Positions 8,462-17,713 of a stretch of 64,000 bases of DNA are shown piece after piece. Position 1 is the stretch's first letter. Each line of letters starts with the position of its first letter. The stretch is from Marinomonas spartinae. GTDB lineage: Bacteria > Pseudomonadota > Gammaproteobacteria > Pseudomonadales > Marinomonadaceae. The DNA is taken from positions 51,024-115,023 of the forward strand of contig NZ_JAEMUI010000017.1 of NCBI RefSeq assembly GCF_016461715.1, given 5' to 3'. The position numbers were made by a program, and so were the translations under genes. The notes below the pieces were generated by a model, which was not told the origin of the DNA, did no database searches, and was given only the letters and a program-made list of their open reading frames with translations.

Positions 8462-9997
8462 TCACGAACGCGTGAGCAGACTGGTGCCACTCATTTCTTC
8501 TGGCTTGTCCATACCCATCATCTCCAGCAAGGTGGGGGCGATGTCTGATAATGCACCATCTTTCAGCCCTAGATGTTGATCACCATTTGGTGCGAACAAA
8601 ACCAAAGGCACAGGCCCAGTGGTATGCGACGTCAAAGGTTGAGTACCATCATCACTCAACATTTGCTCAACATTACCGTGATCTGCCGTAATCAAGCATT
8701 GGCCGCCATTCTCTTGCAATGCCTCCATAATACGACCGAGACAGGTATCCACGGCTTCAACCGCTTTCACCGCTGCATCAAAAATACCACTGTGCCCAAC
8801 CATATCGCCATTAGCAAAGTTACAAATGATTGTGTCATATTTGCCAGCTTTGATCACTTCTACCAATTTATCTGTCACCTCAGGTGCACTCATTTCTGGC
8901 TTCAAATCATAAGTCGCTACATTAGGAGAGGGAATCAGCTCACGATCTTCTCCCTCAAAAACGGCTTCTTCCCCGCCGTTAAAGAAGAAAGTTACATGGG
9001 CGTATTTTTCCGTTTCCGCAATGCGCAGCTGTTTTTTACCTGCTTTGGACAACACTTCCCCTAAGGTATTGCTTAACGCAACGGGAGGGAAAGCCACATC
9101 GGCTTCAATGTCCGCAGCAAACTCAGTAAAGGTAACAAAGGCAGCATAATCAGGGTGGGCTTCCCGCTTGAAGCCACTAAAGTTCGGATCTGTAAACGCA
9201 CGAGTCAACTGACGAGCGCGGTCTGGCCTAAAGTTCGCAAAGACAACCGCATCACCATCCTGCATGGAAACAGGCTCACCAATCACGGTGGCTTTCACAA
9301 ATTCGTCGTTTTCATCACGATCATACGCCGCTTGAATGGCCTCTTCTGCCGTCTTGGCTTGGAACTGGCCTTTGCCCATAACAATGGCGTCATAAGCCGT
9401 TTGTACTCGATCCCAGCGATTATCACGATCCATTGCAAAATAACGGCCCGTTAAGGTAGCGATCTTACCAACACCTAACGCTTTTAACTTATCTTCTAAC
9501 GTTGCAATGGGGGTTTTGGCCGAGCGTGGAGGCGTATCCCGTCCATCCGTAAAGCCATGAACATACACTGCTTTTGCACCACGTTTTGCCGCTAATTCAC
9601 ACATGGCGATGATTTGTTCGTAGTGACTATGAACCCCACCATCCGACAATAATCCCATGATATGAACCGCTTTACCTGCTTTAACAGCTTTATCGACCGC
9701 GCCAACCAGCACGTCATTTTCAAAAAAACTGCCATCTTCAATGGCTTTACCGATACGGGTGAAGTTCTGGTACACAACACGACCCGCGCCAAGGTTCATA
9801 TGGCCCACTTCTGAGTTGCCCATTTGCCCTTCTGGCAAGCCAACCGCAAGACCCGATGTTTTGATAAAGGAATGGGCTTGGTTTTCCCATAGAGCATCCC
9901 AGTTTGGCGTATTGGCTACGGCAATCGCATTGGACTTTGACGTGTCACTGTAGCCCCATCCGTCAAGAATAAAGAGTGCTGTGGTTTTCTTATTCAT
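8462..9997 (-). CDS. gpmI: 2,3-bisphosphoglycerate-independent phosphoglycerate mutase
   Basis: Glycolytic and gluconeogenic enzyme interconverting 3- and 2-phosphoglycerate; Mn-dependent, alkaline-phosphatase fold, cytoplasmic. The metal aspartate is D12 (LDGWG) and the phosphoserine nucleophile S62 in [12 protein letters not shown]. Other matches are [38 protein letters not shown] and the C-terminal metal site TADHGNVE. 511 residues is typical. First gene of the gpmI-envC-ctpA-yibQ operon, transcribed away from the lysine-type block that separates it from the yibN-grxC-secB operon. Confidence 0.97.
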   Translation of the reverse strand: MNKKTTALFILDGWGYSDTSKSNAIAVANTPNWDALWENQAHSFIKTSGLAVGLPEGQMGNSEVGHMNLGAGRVVYQNFTRIGKAIEDGSFFENDVLVGAVDKAVKAGKAVHIMGLLSDGGVHSHYEQIIAMCELAAKRGAKAVYVHGFTDGRDTPPRSAKTPIATLEDKLKALGVGKIATLTGRYFAMDRDNRWDRVQTAYDAIVMGKGQFQAKTAEEAIQAAYDRDENDEFVKATVIGEPVSMQDGDAVVFANFRPDRARQLTRAFTDPNFSGFKREAHPDYAAFVTFTEFAADIEADVAFPPVALSNTLGEVLSKAGKKQLRIAETEKYAHVTFFFNGGEEAVFEGEDRELIPSPNVATYDLKPEMSAPEVTDKLVEVIKAGKYDTIICNFANGDMVGHSGIFDAAVKAVEAVDTCLGRIMEALQENGGQCLITADHGNVEQMLSDDGTQPLTSHTTGPVPLVLFAPNGDQHLGLKDGALSDIAPTLLEMMGMDKPEEMSGTSLLTRS

Positions 9998-10115
9998 GGT
10001 GATCCATCCGTAAGTTGGTCATAATGATGTTTCGGTCTATTTGCTTCGATACTATCACAGACCTGTAATTTTGTTACAGGCTCTGCTTTCTATTCTAACC
10101 ATTAATCTTCTCTAT

Positions 10116-11021
10116 TTATTCACTGCCAATATTCGCTAATAGCCAATCTCGAAATGCAACCACTTGTTCTAAATCCGCTTTGTCCGCCGGATAGGATAAC
10201 AAATACTCATTGGGTGTTCTCACTTCTTCGCCAAAAGGGGCAACAAGTTCTCCTGCCTCTAATGCTTGCTCGGTCAAAATAGTCGGCATAATAGCAATGC
10301 CCATATTATTTTTCGTGGCTTCTAATAACATATGGAAATGAGCAAAAGACGTACCCGCAAACGAACCACTTTCTAACCCTTTTGCCACCAGCCAATCAGG
10401 CCACGCATTCATACGTGATGACAAGTGCAACAAAGGAAACTGTGTCACATCATGGCATTGCCAATCATTCAATCTTTTTGTTTGATCAAACTGAGTCAAA
10501 AGACGGGGAGAGCACACAGCAACCACTTTTTCAGAAATAAGCCGATGAGAAACCGCCCGAGGCCAATGATCGCCACCATAGTGTAAAATGATATCGATGC
10601 TATCCGCATCAATCTTTGCCGCATCATCTAATGAGCGCAGTTTAATTTGAAATTCCGGGTGTGCTTGCTGAAACCTTGCCAAGCGCGGCATCAGCCAATA
10701 AGAAGCAAAGGTGGGGAGAGCAGAAATGGTCAGCGTTGTTTTTTCATCTTCTCGATGCAGCATTTTTAAGCTGGCGATCTCCATGCCATCTAAAAGCGGC
10801 ACCACCTCCTTGTAATACGCAGCGCCAGTACTCGTTAGCACAAGCCGTTTATTCAATCGAATAAATAAATCCCGCGACAAGAACTCTTCTAGATTACGAA
10901 TCTGACGACTCACTGCACTCTGCGTAAGATGCAGCTCTTGAGCAGCACGAGTAAAACTAAGATGTCTAACCGATGCCTCAAAACACTTGAGCGCGGTTGA
11001 CGACGGAATATAACGCCGCAT
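10116..11021 (-). CDS. LysR-family transcriptional regulator (GcvA-like)
   Basis: DNA-binding regulator with an N-terminal winged helix (STALKCFEASVRHLSFTRAAQELHLTQSAVSRQIRNLE split over residues 7-45) and a C-terminal effector domain. The start at 11021 (MRRYIPSST) is preferred over a longer frame to 11120, since LysR/GcvA proteins begin a few residues before the helix. It lies 194 bp downstream of the pipecolate-oxidase-like gene, on the same strand. In Pseudomonas putida a LysR protein, AmaR, controls the pipecolate oxidase gene amaA, so a similar role here is plausible but inferred from position. Confidence 0.85.
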   Translation of the reverse strand: MRRYIPSSTALKCFEASVRHLSFTRAAQELHLTQSAVSRQIRNLEEFLSRDLFIRLNKRLVLTSTGAAYYKEVVPLLDGMEIASLKMLHREDEKTTLTISALPTFASYWLMPRLARFQQAHPEFQIKLRSLDDAAKIDADSIDIILHYGGDHWPRAVSHRLISEKVVAVCSPRLLTQFDQTKRLNDWQCHDVTQFPLLHLSSRMNAWPDWLVAKGLESGSFAGTSFAHFHMLLEATKNNMGIAIMPTILTEQALEAGELVAPFGEEVRTPNEYLLSYPADKADLEQVVAFRDWLLANIGSE

Positions 11022-11215
11022 GTGATAGCCATTACTTATTAAAATGAGAGAGGCTAACTGTAACGTATTCGATACACTTTCCCAAACATTGAATGATACG
11101 AATGCACTATTATTGCGCACTCATTTCATTCAACATCATTCAGTCAGCACGTTTTATTAATTTGAATGGAACACAACCCAAAAGGCAAGACGAAACTGAG
11201 CACCTACTCTTTAGA

Positions 11216-12487
11216 CTAATCTAATGCATGCGCCTTTTGCCCATAATGATAGGTATGAGCCCCGACTTCATAAAACATGCGCTTCAACTCACGCAAAGGG
11301 ATATTACGCAACAAGGTAGTGGGTACCGAGAGCGAATCACGCTGACCAACAAACCACTCAGCGAGCTCTTTGCCCATAACGGTTCCCGGTCCAATGCCAC
11401 GGCCACTGTAACCTGCGACACTATACAGCCCCTGCTGAAGCTGCTGGCAGTGGGGTAGATGGTCTTCGCTGTAAGCAATTTTTCCTGTCCAGCAATAATC
11501 CCATTCAACCTTATCGAGCACAGGGAAAATTTCCGTGACTCGTTGAGTCGCCCAGTTTGATAACACACGACCTTCACCGCCCATACCACCAAACACTAAG
11601 CGACCTTGCTTATCCATACGAAACGAACTCATGACCGTGCAAGTGTCCCAAACGCCTTCTTTATTTGGCAAAATTTTCGCCAACTGCTCGTCATTGAGCG
11701 GCTTAGTTGCCAGCTGGCTGTAAAAGATAGGGACGAACTTGCGCGCTTGTACTCTCACACCATGCTCACTGTAGGCATTGGTCGCCAAAATGACTTTTTC
11801 AGCGCGAATTTCCCCTTGATTGGTCTTTACTTGCCAACCATTTTCACAGGGTAAAATACTGTCTACTGGCGAATAATCATAAAGTTTTGCGCCTTCTTTA
11901 ATCGCTGCATGGGCCAGTCCTCGGGCATACGCCAGAGGCTGAATGGTCCCAGCACGAGGATCAAATAAGGCCGAATTAAATTTGTTCGAACCAATACGTA
12001 ATTGCGCTTCGGCAGCGCCCAAAAGCTCTACTGGCGCACCACGCTTCCTCATTTGCTCATAGCGACGTTGCAGTTGCGCCAGACCGGCTTTCCCGACGCC
12101 CGCGTGTAAAGTTCCATGACGTACCGCTTCACACTCAATTTTATACTCATCAATCAAGCCATAGACATAATCTGGCGCGGCGGCCAAAGCGTCATACATA
12201 ACCCTACCTGCTTCGGGGCCAAGGGCTCGATCTAGTTGGTCAGGCTCTAACCAAACCCCCGCATTGGCTAGACCCACATTACGACCTGAGCCACCAAAAC
12301 CGATTTCTTGTGCTTCCACCACCGCCACACTGACGCCTAATCTAGCCAAATGCAAAGCCGCCGATAATCCTGTAAAACCGCCACCGACGATCACCACACT
12401 CACATCCTGAGACCCCGTTAAAGGCGTGAGCTTGGGACCTGCTGGCGCAGTTGCCCGCCATAATGAATCGCATACTGCATCAGACAT
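11216..12487 (-). CDS. amaA: FAD-dependent amine oxidoreductase, probable L-pipecolate oxidase
   Basis: DadA/PuuB-type flavoprotein (DAO fold). The FAD-binding motif VVIVGGGFTGLSAALHLA starts near residue 32, followed by VVEAQEIGFGGSGRNVG; the C-terminal FAD-contact motif is YSGRGIGPGTVMGKELA. ATG 12487 is chosen because GAGG precedes it by about 8 bases; a TTG two codons earlier is less likely. The pairing with an ALDH7 aminoadipate semialdehyde dehydrogenase points to AmaA-type L-pipecolate oxidase, which makes piperideine-6-carboxylate. A gamma-glutamylputrescine or other amine oxidase is the main alternative, as this family is not substrate-diagnostic. A hairpin separates it from the upstream dehydrogenase gene. 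Confidence 0.7.
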   Translation of the reverse strand: MSDAVCDSLWRATAPAGPKLTPLTGSQDVSVVIVGGGFTGLSAALHLARLGVSVAVVEAQEIGFGGSGRNVGLANAGVWLEPDQLDRALGPEAGRVMYDALAAAPDYVYGLIDEYKIECEAVRHGTLHAGVGKAGLAQLQRRYEQMRKRGAPVELLGAAEAQLRIGSNKFNSALFDPRAGTIQPLAYARGLAHAAIKEGAKLYDYSPVDSILPCENGWQVKTNQGEIRAEKVILATNAYSEHGVRVQARKFVPIFYSQLATKPLNDEQLAKILPNKEGVWDTCTVMSSFRMDKQGRLVFGGMGGEGRVLSNWATQRVTEIFPVLDKVEWDYCWTGKIAYSEDHLPHCQQLQQGLYSVAGYSGRGIGPGTVMGKELAEWFVGQRDSLSVPTTLLRNIPLRELKRMFYEVGAHTYHYGQKAHALD

Positions 12488-12527
12488 AATCAAACCTCAA
12501 AGTAAATGAGAACAAGGTAAAAACAAC

Positions 12528-12551
12528 AAAGGCGAGCGTCTGCTCACCTTT
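12528..12551 (-). terminator. Hairpin between the ALDH7 and flavoenzyme genes
   Basis: A 10-bp stem (AAAGGYGAGC type, one G-U pair) with a 4-base loop, followed on the minus strand by GTTGTTTTTAC. It probably acts as a terminator or attenuator after the dehydrogenase gene; the flavoenzyme may have its own promoter or depend on readthrough. Confidence 0.55.
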
Positions 12552-12596
12552 GCTTTTCATGCTATAGACGCTAATCGTAAGGCTTGCGTTTTTCCC

Positions 12597-14141
12597 TTAC
12601 TCAAAAACAATCCCTTGAGCCAAAGGTAAGTCGCCACCATAGTTAACGGTATTCGTCGTGCGGCGCATATAATTTCGCCATGCATCAGAGCCAGACTCAC
12701 GACCGCCCCCCGTGTCTTTTTCACCGCCGAAAGCGCCGCCAATTTCCGCACCAGAGGTACCGATATTCACGTTCGCAATGCCGCAATCTGATCCAGCTGG
12801 AGACATAAATAACTCTGCCTCACGCATACTCTCAGTGAAAACGGCCGAAGACAGACCTTGCGGTACTTCGTTTTGGATCTCAATGGCTTCATCAAATGAC
12901 GAGTAGGTCAATACATAAAGAATCGGTGCAAAGGTTTCTTCATGGACAATAGGCGCATCATGAGCGATACGAACGATCGCTGGACGTACATAAAAGCCTC
13001 CCTCAGGCACGCCTTCAGTTACCCGATCACCACCACAAACAATGGTGCCACCTTGTTTTTTTGCCGCTTCAAGAGCCGCTTGCATACGCGCAAAGCTGCC
13101 TTCATCAATCAGTGGCCCAACTAAATTACCATCCGATAATGGGTTACCAATGCGCAGAGACCCATAAGACTTCGCCAAACGTTCCACCAAGCCATCCACA
13201 ATCGATTCATGGGCAATCAAACGACGTAATGTGGTACAGCGTTGGCCTGCGGTTCCGGCAGCCGAAAACACAATTGCACGCAGTGCCAAATCCAAATCCG
13301 CCGTTTGAGATACAATCATGGCATTGTTCCCACCAAGTTCCAGTAGTGAGCGACCAAGACGACCCGCTACCGTTTTTGCGACAGCCCGTCCCATAGCAGT
13401 CGACCCCGTTGCCGAGACAAGCGGGAAAGTATCGCTTGCCGAAATGGCTTCACCAAGCTCACGATCGCCAATCATCACACTGACCGATGCTTTCGGAATA
13501 TCTGGCATATCAGCAATGACATTTTGCGCTATTTGGTACATGGCCAACGCACACAAAGGCGCTTTTTCAGAGGGTTTCAGCAAGACAGGATCGCCACATA
13601 CCAAACCAAGCATGGTGTTCCAAGACCAAACCGCCATAGGGAAATTGAATGCAGTAATCACAGCTACAGGCCCCAATGGTTGCCATTGTTCCATCATTCG
13701 GTGACCTGGGCGTTCTGAAACGATCGACAAGCCATGCAGCATACGCGATTGCCCCACCGCGAAGTCACAGACATCAATCCACTCTTGCACTTCACCAAGG
13801 GCTTCCGGAAGAATTTTACCTGCTTCGAGGGAAATCACTTGGGCCAGTTCGTGTTTATACTTACGGGCTTCTTCACCAATACGGCGAACCAATTCACCAC
13901 GACGCGGTGCTGGTACAAGACGCAGCGCTTTAAAGGCGTCTTTTAGTTCATCATTTACTGTATTCAGTTGACTTGGCGTAGCATTTTTAAAAGTAGAAAG
14001 TATCGCGCCATCAATTGGGCTACGAACAGAAAACGAACTACCACTGCCCAATACTTGTGTATTACCCGTTAATACGCTGAAAAACGTCTCGCCCTGTTTG
14101 AGCGTATTGATACCGAGCGTGTCTAAACAAGCTAATGTCAT
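12597..14141 (-). CDS. amaB: ALDH7-family L-piperidine-6-carboxylate / aminoadipate semialdehyde dehydrogenase
   Basis: NAD(P)-dependent aldehyde dehydrogenase of the ALDH7 (antiquitin/AmaB) family, oxidising 2-aminoadipate 6-semialdehyde to 2-aminoadipate in lysine and pipecolate degradation. The nucleophile is C302 in GTAGQRCTTLRR, a motif characteristic of ALDH7. The general base is E268 (ELGGNNAMIV) and the oxyanion asparagine is in TAFNFPMAVW. The C-terminal GGAFGGEKDTGGGRESGSD is also ALDH7-like. 514 residues is normal. It is divergent from the LysR gene at 14336, so that regulator probably acts on the shared 194-bp interval. Confidence 0.88.
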   Translation of the reverse strand: MTLACLDTLGINTLKQGETFFSVLTGNTQVLGSGSSFSVRSPIDGAILSTFKNATPSQLNTVNDELKDAFKALRLVPAPRRGELVRRIGEEARKYKHELAQVISLEAGKILPEALGEVQEWIDVCDFAVGQSRMLHGLSIVSERPGHRMMEQWQPLGPVAVITAFNFPMAVWSWNTMLGLVCGDPVLLKPSEKAPLCALAMYQIAQNVIADMPDIPKASVSVMIGDRELGEAISASDTFPLVSATGSTAMGRAVAKTVAGRLGRSLLELGGNNAMIVSQTADLDLALRAIVFSAAGTAGQRCTTLRRLIAHESIVDGLVERLAKSYGSLRIGNPLSDGNLVGPLIDEGSFARMQAALEAAKKQGGTIVCGGDRVTEGVPEGGFYVRPAIVRIAHDAPIVHEETFAPILYVLTYSSFDEAIEIQNEVPQGLSSAVFTESMREAELFMSPAGSDCGIANVNIGTSGAEIGGAFGGEKDTGGGRESGSDAWRNYMRRTTNTVNYGGDLPLAQGIVFE

Positions 14142-14335
14142 GGGGAACCTCTTTCGTTAAATTCAAGGAGCTAGGCGACGCCAAACCGCGTTACCTCTAA
14201 TATCTTCACCATATACTGCCTTTGACTGAATTGAGAAATACTGATTTCCTGCCTCTGGTCTAGTTTTTAACTATAGCCTACGCCATACTGGTCTCATTAC
14301 TGATCAACCTATTCATCAACAAAACTGAGTTAGAC

Positions 14336-15205
14336 ATGGACATTCGATCATTACGCTATTTTATCGCGGTATTTGAAGAACGTAGTTTGAGCGCCGCCGC
14401 CAAACGCTGCTTTGTCGCCCAGCCCTCTATTTCTGCCACCCTAGCGCAAATGGAAGACGATCTAGGTACCAACTTATTTGTGCGTCATTCCAAAGGGGTC
14501 ACACCAACCGATAGCGGCACCCAGCTCTACCCTCATGCCTGTAAGATGATCAGTGAAATGAACGCCATGAGAGAACTTTTTTCCCAGCCAGCCAACTCCC
14601 TCGACCTATCAGTTTCATTGATGCCTTTTTTATCGGGCGCCCTAATTGGCAAGGTCATCAAAACCATGTTAGAAGAAGTGCCTGAACTGAAACTTAGTTT
14701 GGTTGATGACACAGAAAGCGCTGATTTACGCTTCACATGCAGTCGTTATAAACAAGATGACGACGTGTTCTACCCCTTATGGGAAGATGAATACGTTATC
14801 GCAATGCCCACCGACCATTGGCTATCTGACTTCGTCACGGTATCCATCAAGCAAATAGACCGACAACCCTTTATCTCGCGCACACCCTGTGACATTTTAG
14901 AGTCATGGAATTATCTGGTACAAAAAAGTGGTCTATCAATGGACGTGCGAGCGACAGTCAAAACAGAAGAATATGCTCTTGACCTAGTAGCAGCTGGTTT
15001 AGGGATTTCCCTAATTCCAGAACACTCAGCACGAGGTAGAACCGACATATGCCTTCGTCACTTAAACGATGTCAATCTAAAACGCATGGTGGGGTTAGCT
15101 CATCACAAACAACACAGTTTTCCCGCCCATTTGATCCAAGCGATTTTATCGGCCAAGACCAGCATTGTGAGTAATAAAACGCATGCGGAACTCAGCTCAC
15201 CTTAA
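14336..15205 (+). CDS. LysR-family transcriptional regulator
   Basis: 289-residue regulator with the LysR helix-turn-helix at residues 2-60 (MDIRSLRYFIAVFEERSLSAAAKRC, then QPSISATLAQMEDDLGTNLF) and a substrate-binding domain after about residue 90. Transcribed divergently from the ALDH7 gene with 194 bp between, the normal arrangement for a LysR activator and its target. DUF1338 lies 146 bp downstream on the same strand, so the regulator and that enzyme may share a transcript. The effector is unknown; a lysine-pathway intermediate is a reasonable guess. Confidence 0.88.
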   Translation: MDIRSLRYFIAVFEERSLSAAAKRCFVAQPSISATLAQMEDDLGTNLFVRHSKGVTPTDSGTQLYPHACKMISEMNAMRELFSQPANSLDLSVSLMPFLSGALIGKVIKTMLEEVPELKLSLVDDTESADLRFTCSRYKQDDDVFYPLWEDEYVIAMPTDHWLSDFVTVSIKQIDRQPFISRTPCDILESWNYLVQKSGLSMDVRATVKTEEYALDLVAAGLGISLIPEHSARGRTDICLRHLNDVNLKRMVGLAHHKQHSFPAHLIQAILSAKTSIVSNKTHAELSSP

Positions 15206-15351
15206 ATACAGACCGAAATAACGGGCTTTTTGCATCCTAAAAACCTTGTCGCATGATCAAAACGCATCAACCAGTGATTTTTTACCCTTTGTATCTTCCG
15301 CTAATAATCCAGTACAGTTGAGTAAATACAACAATGAATATCGAGGTTACT

Positions 15352-16152
15352 ATGCAGCCATCCACGTTCTTTGACTCTTTATGGCAAAGCTATGTCAAAG
15401 TGACACCACAAGCCGATCGAATACAAGCTCTGTTTAAAAGCCACGGCGAAGAGGTTCTTAATGATCATGTAGCCTTTCGTACCTTCGCAAACTCGCCGAT
15501 TGCTTTGGCAACGCTAGAACCACAACTCGAAAGTATGGGGTATAAAGCATACGGTGCTTTTTGCTTTGAAAACAAACACCTGGTGGCTCGTTGTTACAAA
15601 CACAGCGATTCCTCTTTGCCGAAAATATTTTTGTCCGAATTACTGGTTGAAGAGTTACCAACAAACTGTCAGCACATTATCCAAGGCTTGATTGAACAGA
15701 TCCCAACCGATGCCGTACAAACCCCTGAAATTTTCTGGGCTGGTTGCCTATGGGATACCATTTCGCTGAAAGACTACAACACCCTTGCTGAACACAGTGA
15801 ATACGCGGCCTGGTTAGCCACCATGGGATTACAAGCGAACCATTTCACCGTAAGTATCAATAAACTAGACACCTTCACCAGCATCGAAGAAGTCAATCAG
15901 CTGCTTCAAGACGAGGGTTATGTATTGAATCAGGTAGGAGGATTAGTAAAAGGCTCTCCTGAGCTTTTTCTGGAACAATCTTCTACCATGGCAGACAAAA
16001 TAAACTTCACCTTTGCTGATGGTGAAGAAAAAACTATCCCAAGTTGTTTTTATGAGTTTGCCCGTCGTCATACAATGCCAGACGGCAAGATTTTCGACAG
16101 TTTTATCGAAGGTAATGCCGATAAGATCTTCGATTCCACCAATACAAAATAA
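15352..16152 (+). CDS. DUF1338 protein, possible 2-oxoadipate dioxygenase/decarboxylase
   Basis: Non-heme iron family related to HglS of Pseudomonas putida, which converts 2-oxoadipate to D-2-hydroxyglutarate in lysine breakdown. Candidate metal ligands follow the family's His-His-Glu pattern: H39 (NDHVAFRTF), H164 (NHFTVSIN) and E235 (CFYEFARRH). ATG 15352 is chosen because GAGG stands 5 bases upstream; the ATG at 15334 lacks this. At 266 residues it is shorter than HglS/YdcJ (over 440), so it belongs to the short DUF1338 branch and the activity is inferred. The neighbouring pipecolate and aminoadipate genes strengthen the assignment. Confidence 0.75.
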   Translation: MQPSTFFDSLWQSYVKVTPQADRIQALFKSHGEEVLNDHVAFRTFANSPIALATLEPQLESMGYKAYGAFCFENKHLVARCYKHSDSSLPKIFLSELLVEELPTNCQHIIQGLIEQIPTDAVQTPEIFWAGCLWDTISLKDYNTLAEHSEYAAWLATMGLQANHFTVSINKLDTFTSIEEVNQLLQDEGYVLNQVGGLVKGSPELFLEQSSTMADKINFTFADGEEKTIPSCFYEFARRHTMPDGKIFDSFIEGNADKIFDSTNTK

Positions 16153-16195
16153 CACTGATCGTCGGTCATTTTTAGCAACTTAGCGTGAAAACAAC

Positions 16196-16235
16196 CTTCA
16201 ATAGCGAACCTTAAACGGTTTGCTATTGAAGATTA
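16196..16235 (+). terminator. Terminator downstream of the DUF1338 gene
   Basis: Long stem CTTCAATAGCgAACC/GGTTtGCTATTGAAG with one internal mismatch and a 6-base loop, followed by ATTATTTC. It closes the catabolic block before the rhodanese operon. Confidence 0.6.
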
Positions 16236-16353
16236 TTTCACCCATAACAGCTATACATCCTTCCATATTCCTTACCGCTGATCATCAGAGAGTATGTACC
16301 GATTCCACAGGCCGTGTATAATGCTGGCAGTTTTTAAATAGGCCTACGAGATT

Positions 16354-16776
16354 ATGATCAATCAACTTATTACATTTGCAACCAATCACTGGGAACTGGT
16401 CGCGCTCTTCGTCGCGATTTTGATTACATTGATCTTCAATGAAACCAAAGGTGGCCCTAAAGGCGTGTCTACAAGCACAGCGACCACCCTGATGAACAAT
16501 GATGAAGCCGTTGTTCTAGATATTCGTCCAGAAAAAGAGTTCAAAACAGGACACATTACTGGTGCAATTAACATTCCCGCAGACAAAATTAAAAGCAGCC
16601 TAAACAAGCTTGAAAAACACAAAGACATGGCCATTATCGTGGCGTGTAAGACAGGCATGAATTCCAATGCTACTGCCAAAGAATTAAATAAAGCAGGGTT
16701 TGCAAAAGTCTTTAAACTGAAAGGTGGTATAACGGAATGGCAAACATCCAACCTACCACTGGTAAAAACTAAGTGA
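16354..16776 (+). CDS. yibN: Membrane-anchored rhodanese-like protein (YibN)
   Basis: A single N-terminal membrane helix (residues 13-28, ELVALFVAILITLIF) precedes a rhodanese domain at about 40-135. The domain keeps DIRPEKEFKTGHITGAINIP and an active-site cysteine in VACKTGMNS. It ends 7 bp before grxC, and the next gene is secB: the yibN-grxC-secB order of E. coli and relatives. The role is probably sulfur transfer or protein-thiol handling near the membrane; no substrate is known from sequence. Confidence 0.9.
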   Translation: MINQLITFATNHWELVALFVAILITLIFNETKGGPKGVSTSTATTLMNNDEAVVLDIRPEKEFKTGHITGAINIPADKIKSSLNKLEKHKDMAIIVACKTGMNSNATAKELNKAGFAKVFKLKGGITEWQTSNLPLVKTK

Positions 16777-16783
16777 GGCAACC

Positions 16784-17038
16784 ATGGCCAATGTCACCAT
16801 CTACTCTAGCGATTACTGCCCTTTTTGCATCCGTGCAAAGCAGCTATTAACCAGCAAAAACGTCGATTTTAACGAAATCAACGTAGACGGTCAGCGTGAG
16901 CGCCGCCAAGAAATGATGGAAAAAAGTGGTCGCCACACGGTTCCACAGATTTGGATAGATGAGTTACACGTCGGGGGCTGTGATGAACTCTTCGCCCTTG
17001 AACGTGAACATAAGCTAGACCCTCTATTGGCAAAATAA
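16784..17038 (+). CDS. grxC: Glutaredoxin 3
   Basis: Small thiol-disulfide oxidoreductase (84 residues, normal length) that uses glutathione to reduce protein disulfides in the cytoplasm. Active site CPFC at C12/C15, cis-proline region TVPQIW and glutathione-contact GGCDEL are all present. Preceded by GAGGCAACC before the ATG. Middle gene of yibN-grxC-secB. Confidence 0.96.
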   Translation: MANVTIYSSDYCPFCIRAKQLLTSKNVDFNEINVDGQRERRQEMMEKSGRHTVPQIWIDELHVGGCDELFALEREHKLDPLLAK

Positions 17039-17130
17039 GCCTAGAGCCGTCTTAATATACACATGCCTTACTATGGCAGGCGCTGCTTTGATGCAGCGAT
17101 AATAATAACCCTACAAAGGAAAGAGTAACC

Positions 17131-17607
17131 ATGGCTGAAAACACTGCAGCGACCGAAACTGAAGAGCAAGGCCCACAGCTTTCTATGCAACGCGTCTTTT
17201 TGAAAGACATTTCTTTTGAGTCTCCACGCTCTCCAATGGTCTTTCAAGAAGAGTGGAACCCTGAAGTGGGCTTAGAGCTCAATACGCGCAGCCGTCAAGT
17301 TGGCGAAAGTGTTTATGAAGTGGTTCTAGACCTCACAGTAAACATCAAAAATAACGATGAACCAGCTTACTTAGTTCAAGTACAGCAAGGTGGTTTGTTT
17401 GTCATCTCTGGTCTGGATGATCAGCAACTTCATCATGCTCTTGGCGCTTTTTGCCCAGCAACCTTGTTCCCATACGCTCGGGAAAACGTCGACTCTATCG
17501 TGGTAAAAGGCAGCTTCCCTGCTATTATGCTAGCACCAATTAACTTTGATGCCCTCTACATAGAAAGCTTACAAAGCCAACAAGCTGAGACAGACACCAC
17601 TCAGTAA
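17131..17607 (+). CDS. secB: Protein-export chaperone SecB
   Basis: Tetrameric cytoplasmic chaperone that holds preproteins unfolded and delivers them to SecA. It shows the family sequence QRVFLKDISFESP, the central LTVNIKN..DEPAYLVQVQQGGLF strand region, and the C-terminal GSFPAIMLAPINFDALY. Length 158 is typical. The AAGGAAAGAGTAACC site precedes the ATG, and a strong terminator follows, ending the yibN-grxC-secB operon. Confidence 0.97.
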   Translation: MAENTAATETEEQGPQLSMQRVFLKDISFESPRSPMVFQEEWNPEVGLELNTRSRQVGESVYEVVLDLTVNIKNNDEPAYLVQVQQGGLFVISGLDDQQLHHALGAFCPATLFPYARENVDSIVVKGSFPAIMLAPINFDALYIESLQSQQAETDTTQ

Positions 17608-17628
17608 TAGCAGATCAAGTGTTTTGTT

Positions 17629-17656
17629 AAAAAAGAGGCCTAAGGTCTCTTTTTTT
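17629..17656 (+). terminator. Terminator of the yibN-grxC-secB operon
   Basis: Stem AAAAAAGAGGCC with GGTCTCTTTTTT around a TAA loop (one G-U pair), ending in eight T residues, 21 bp after the secB stop. Confidence 0.85.
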
Positions 17657-17713
17657 ATGGCATAGTATTACTCTTGACGATACATTTTACCTTGCTAATG
17701 AGCCGACATTTCT

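Noticed and set aside
10062..10080. Hairpin CCTGTAA/TTACAGG as terminator of the LysR gene at 10116
   Set aside because: Short stem and no T run on the minus strand; insufficient to call.
13061..13704. Plus-strand frames inside the ALDH7 gene
   Set aside because: They lie antisense to a strongly conserved dehydrogenase and have no initiation signal; shadow frames.
17041..17100. Possible sigma-54 promoter near CTATGGCAGGCGCTGC before secB
   Set aside because: GG to GC spacing is two bases short of the required distance, and the region carries a small hairpin CGCTGC/GCAGCG instead.
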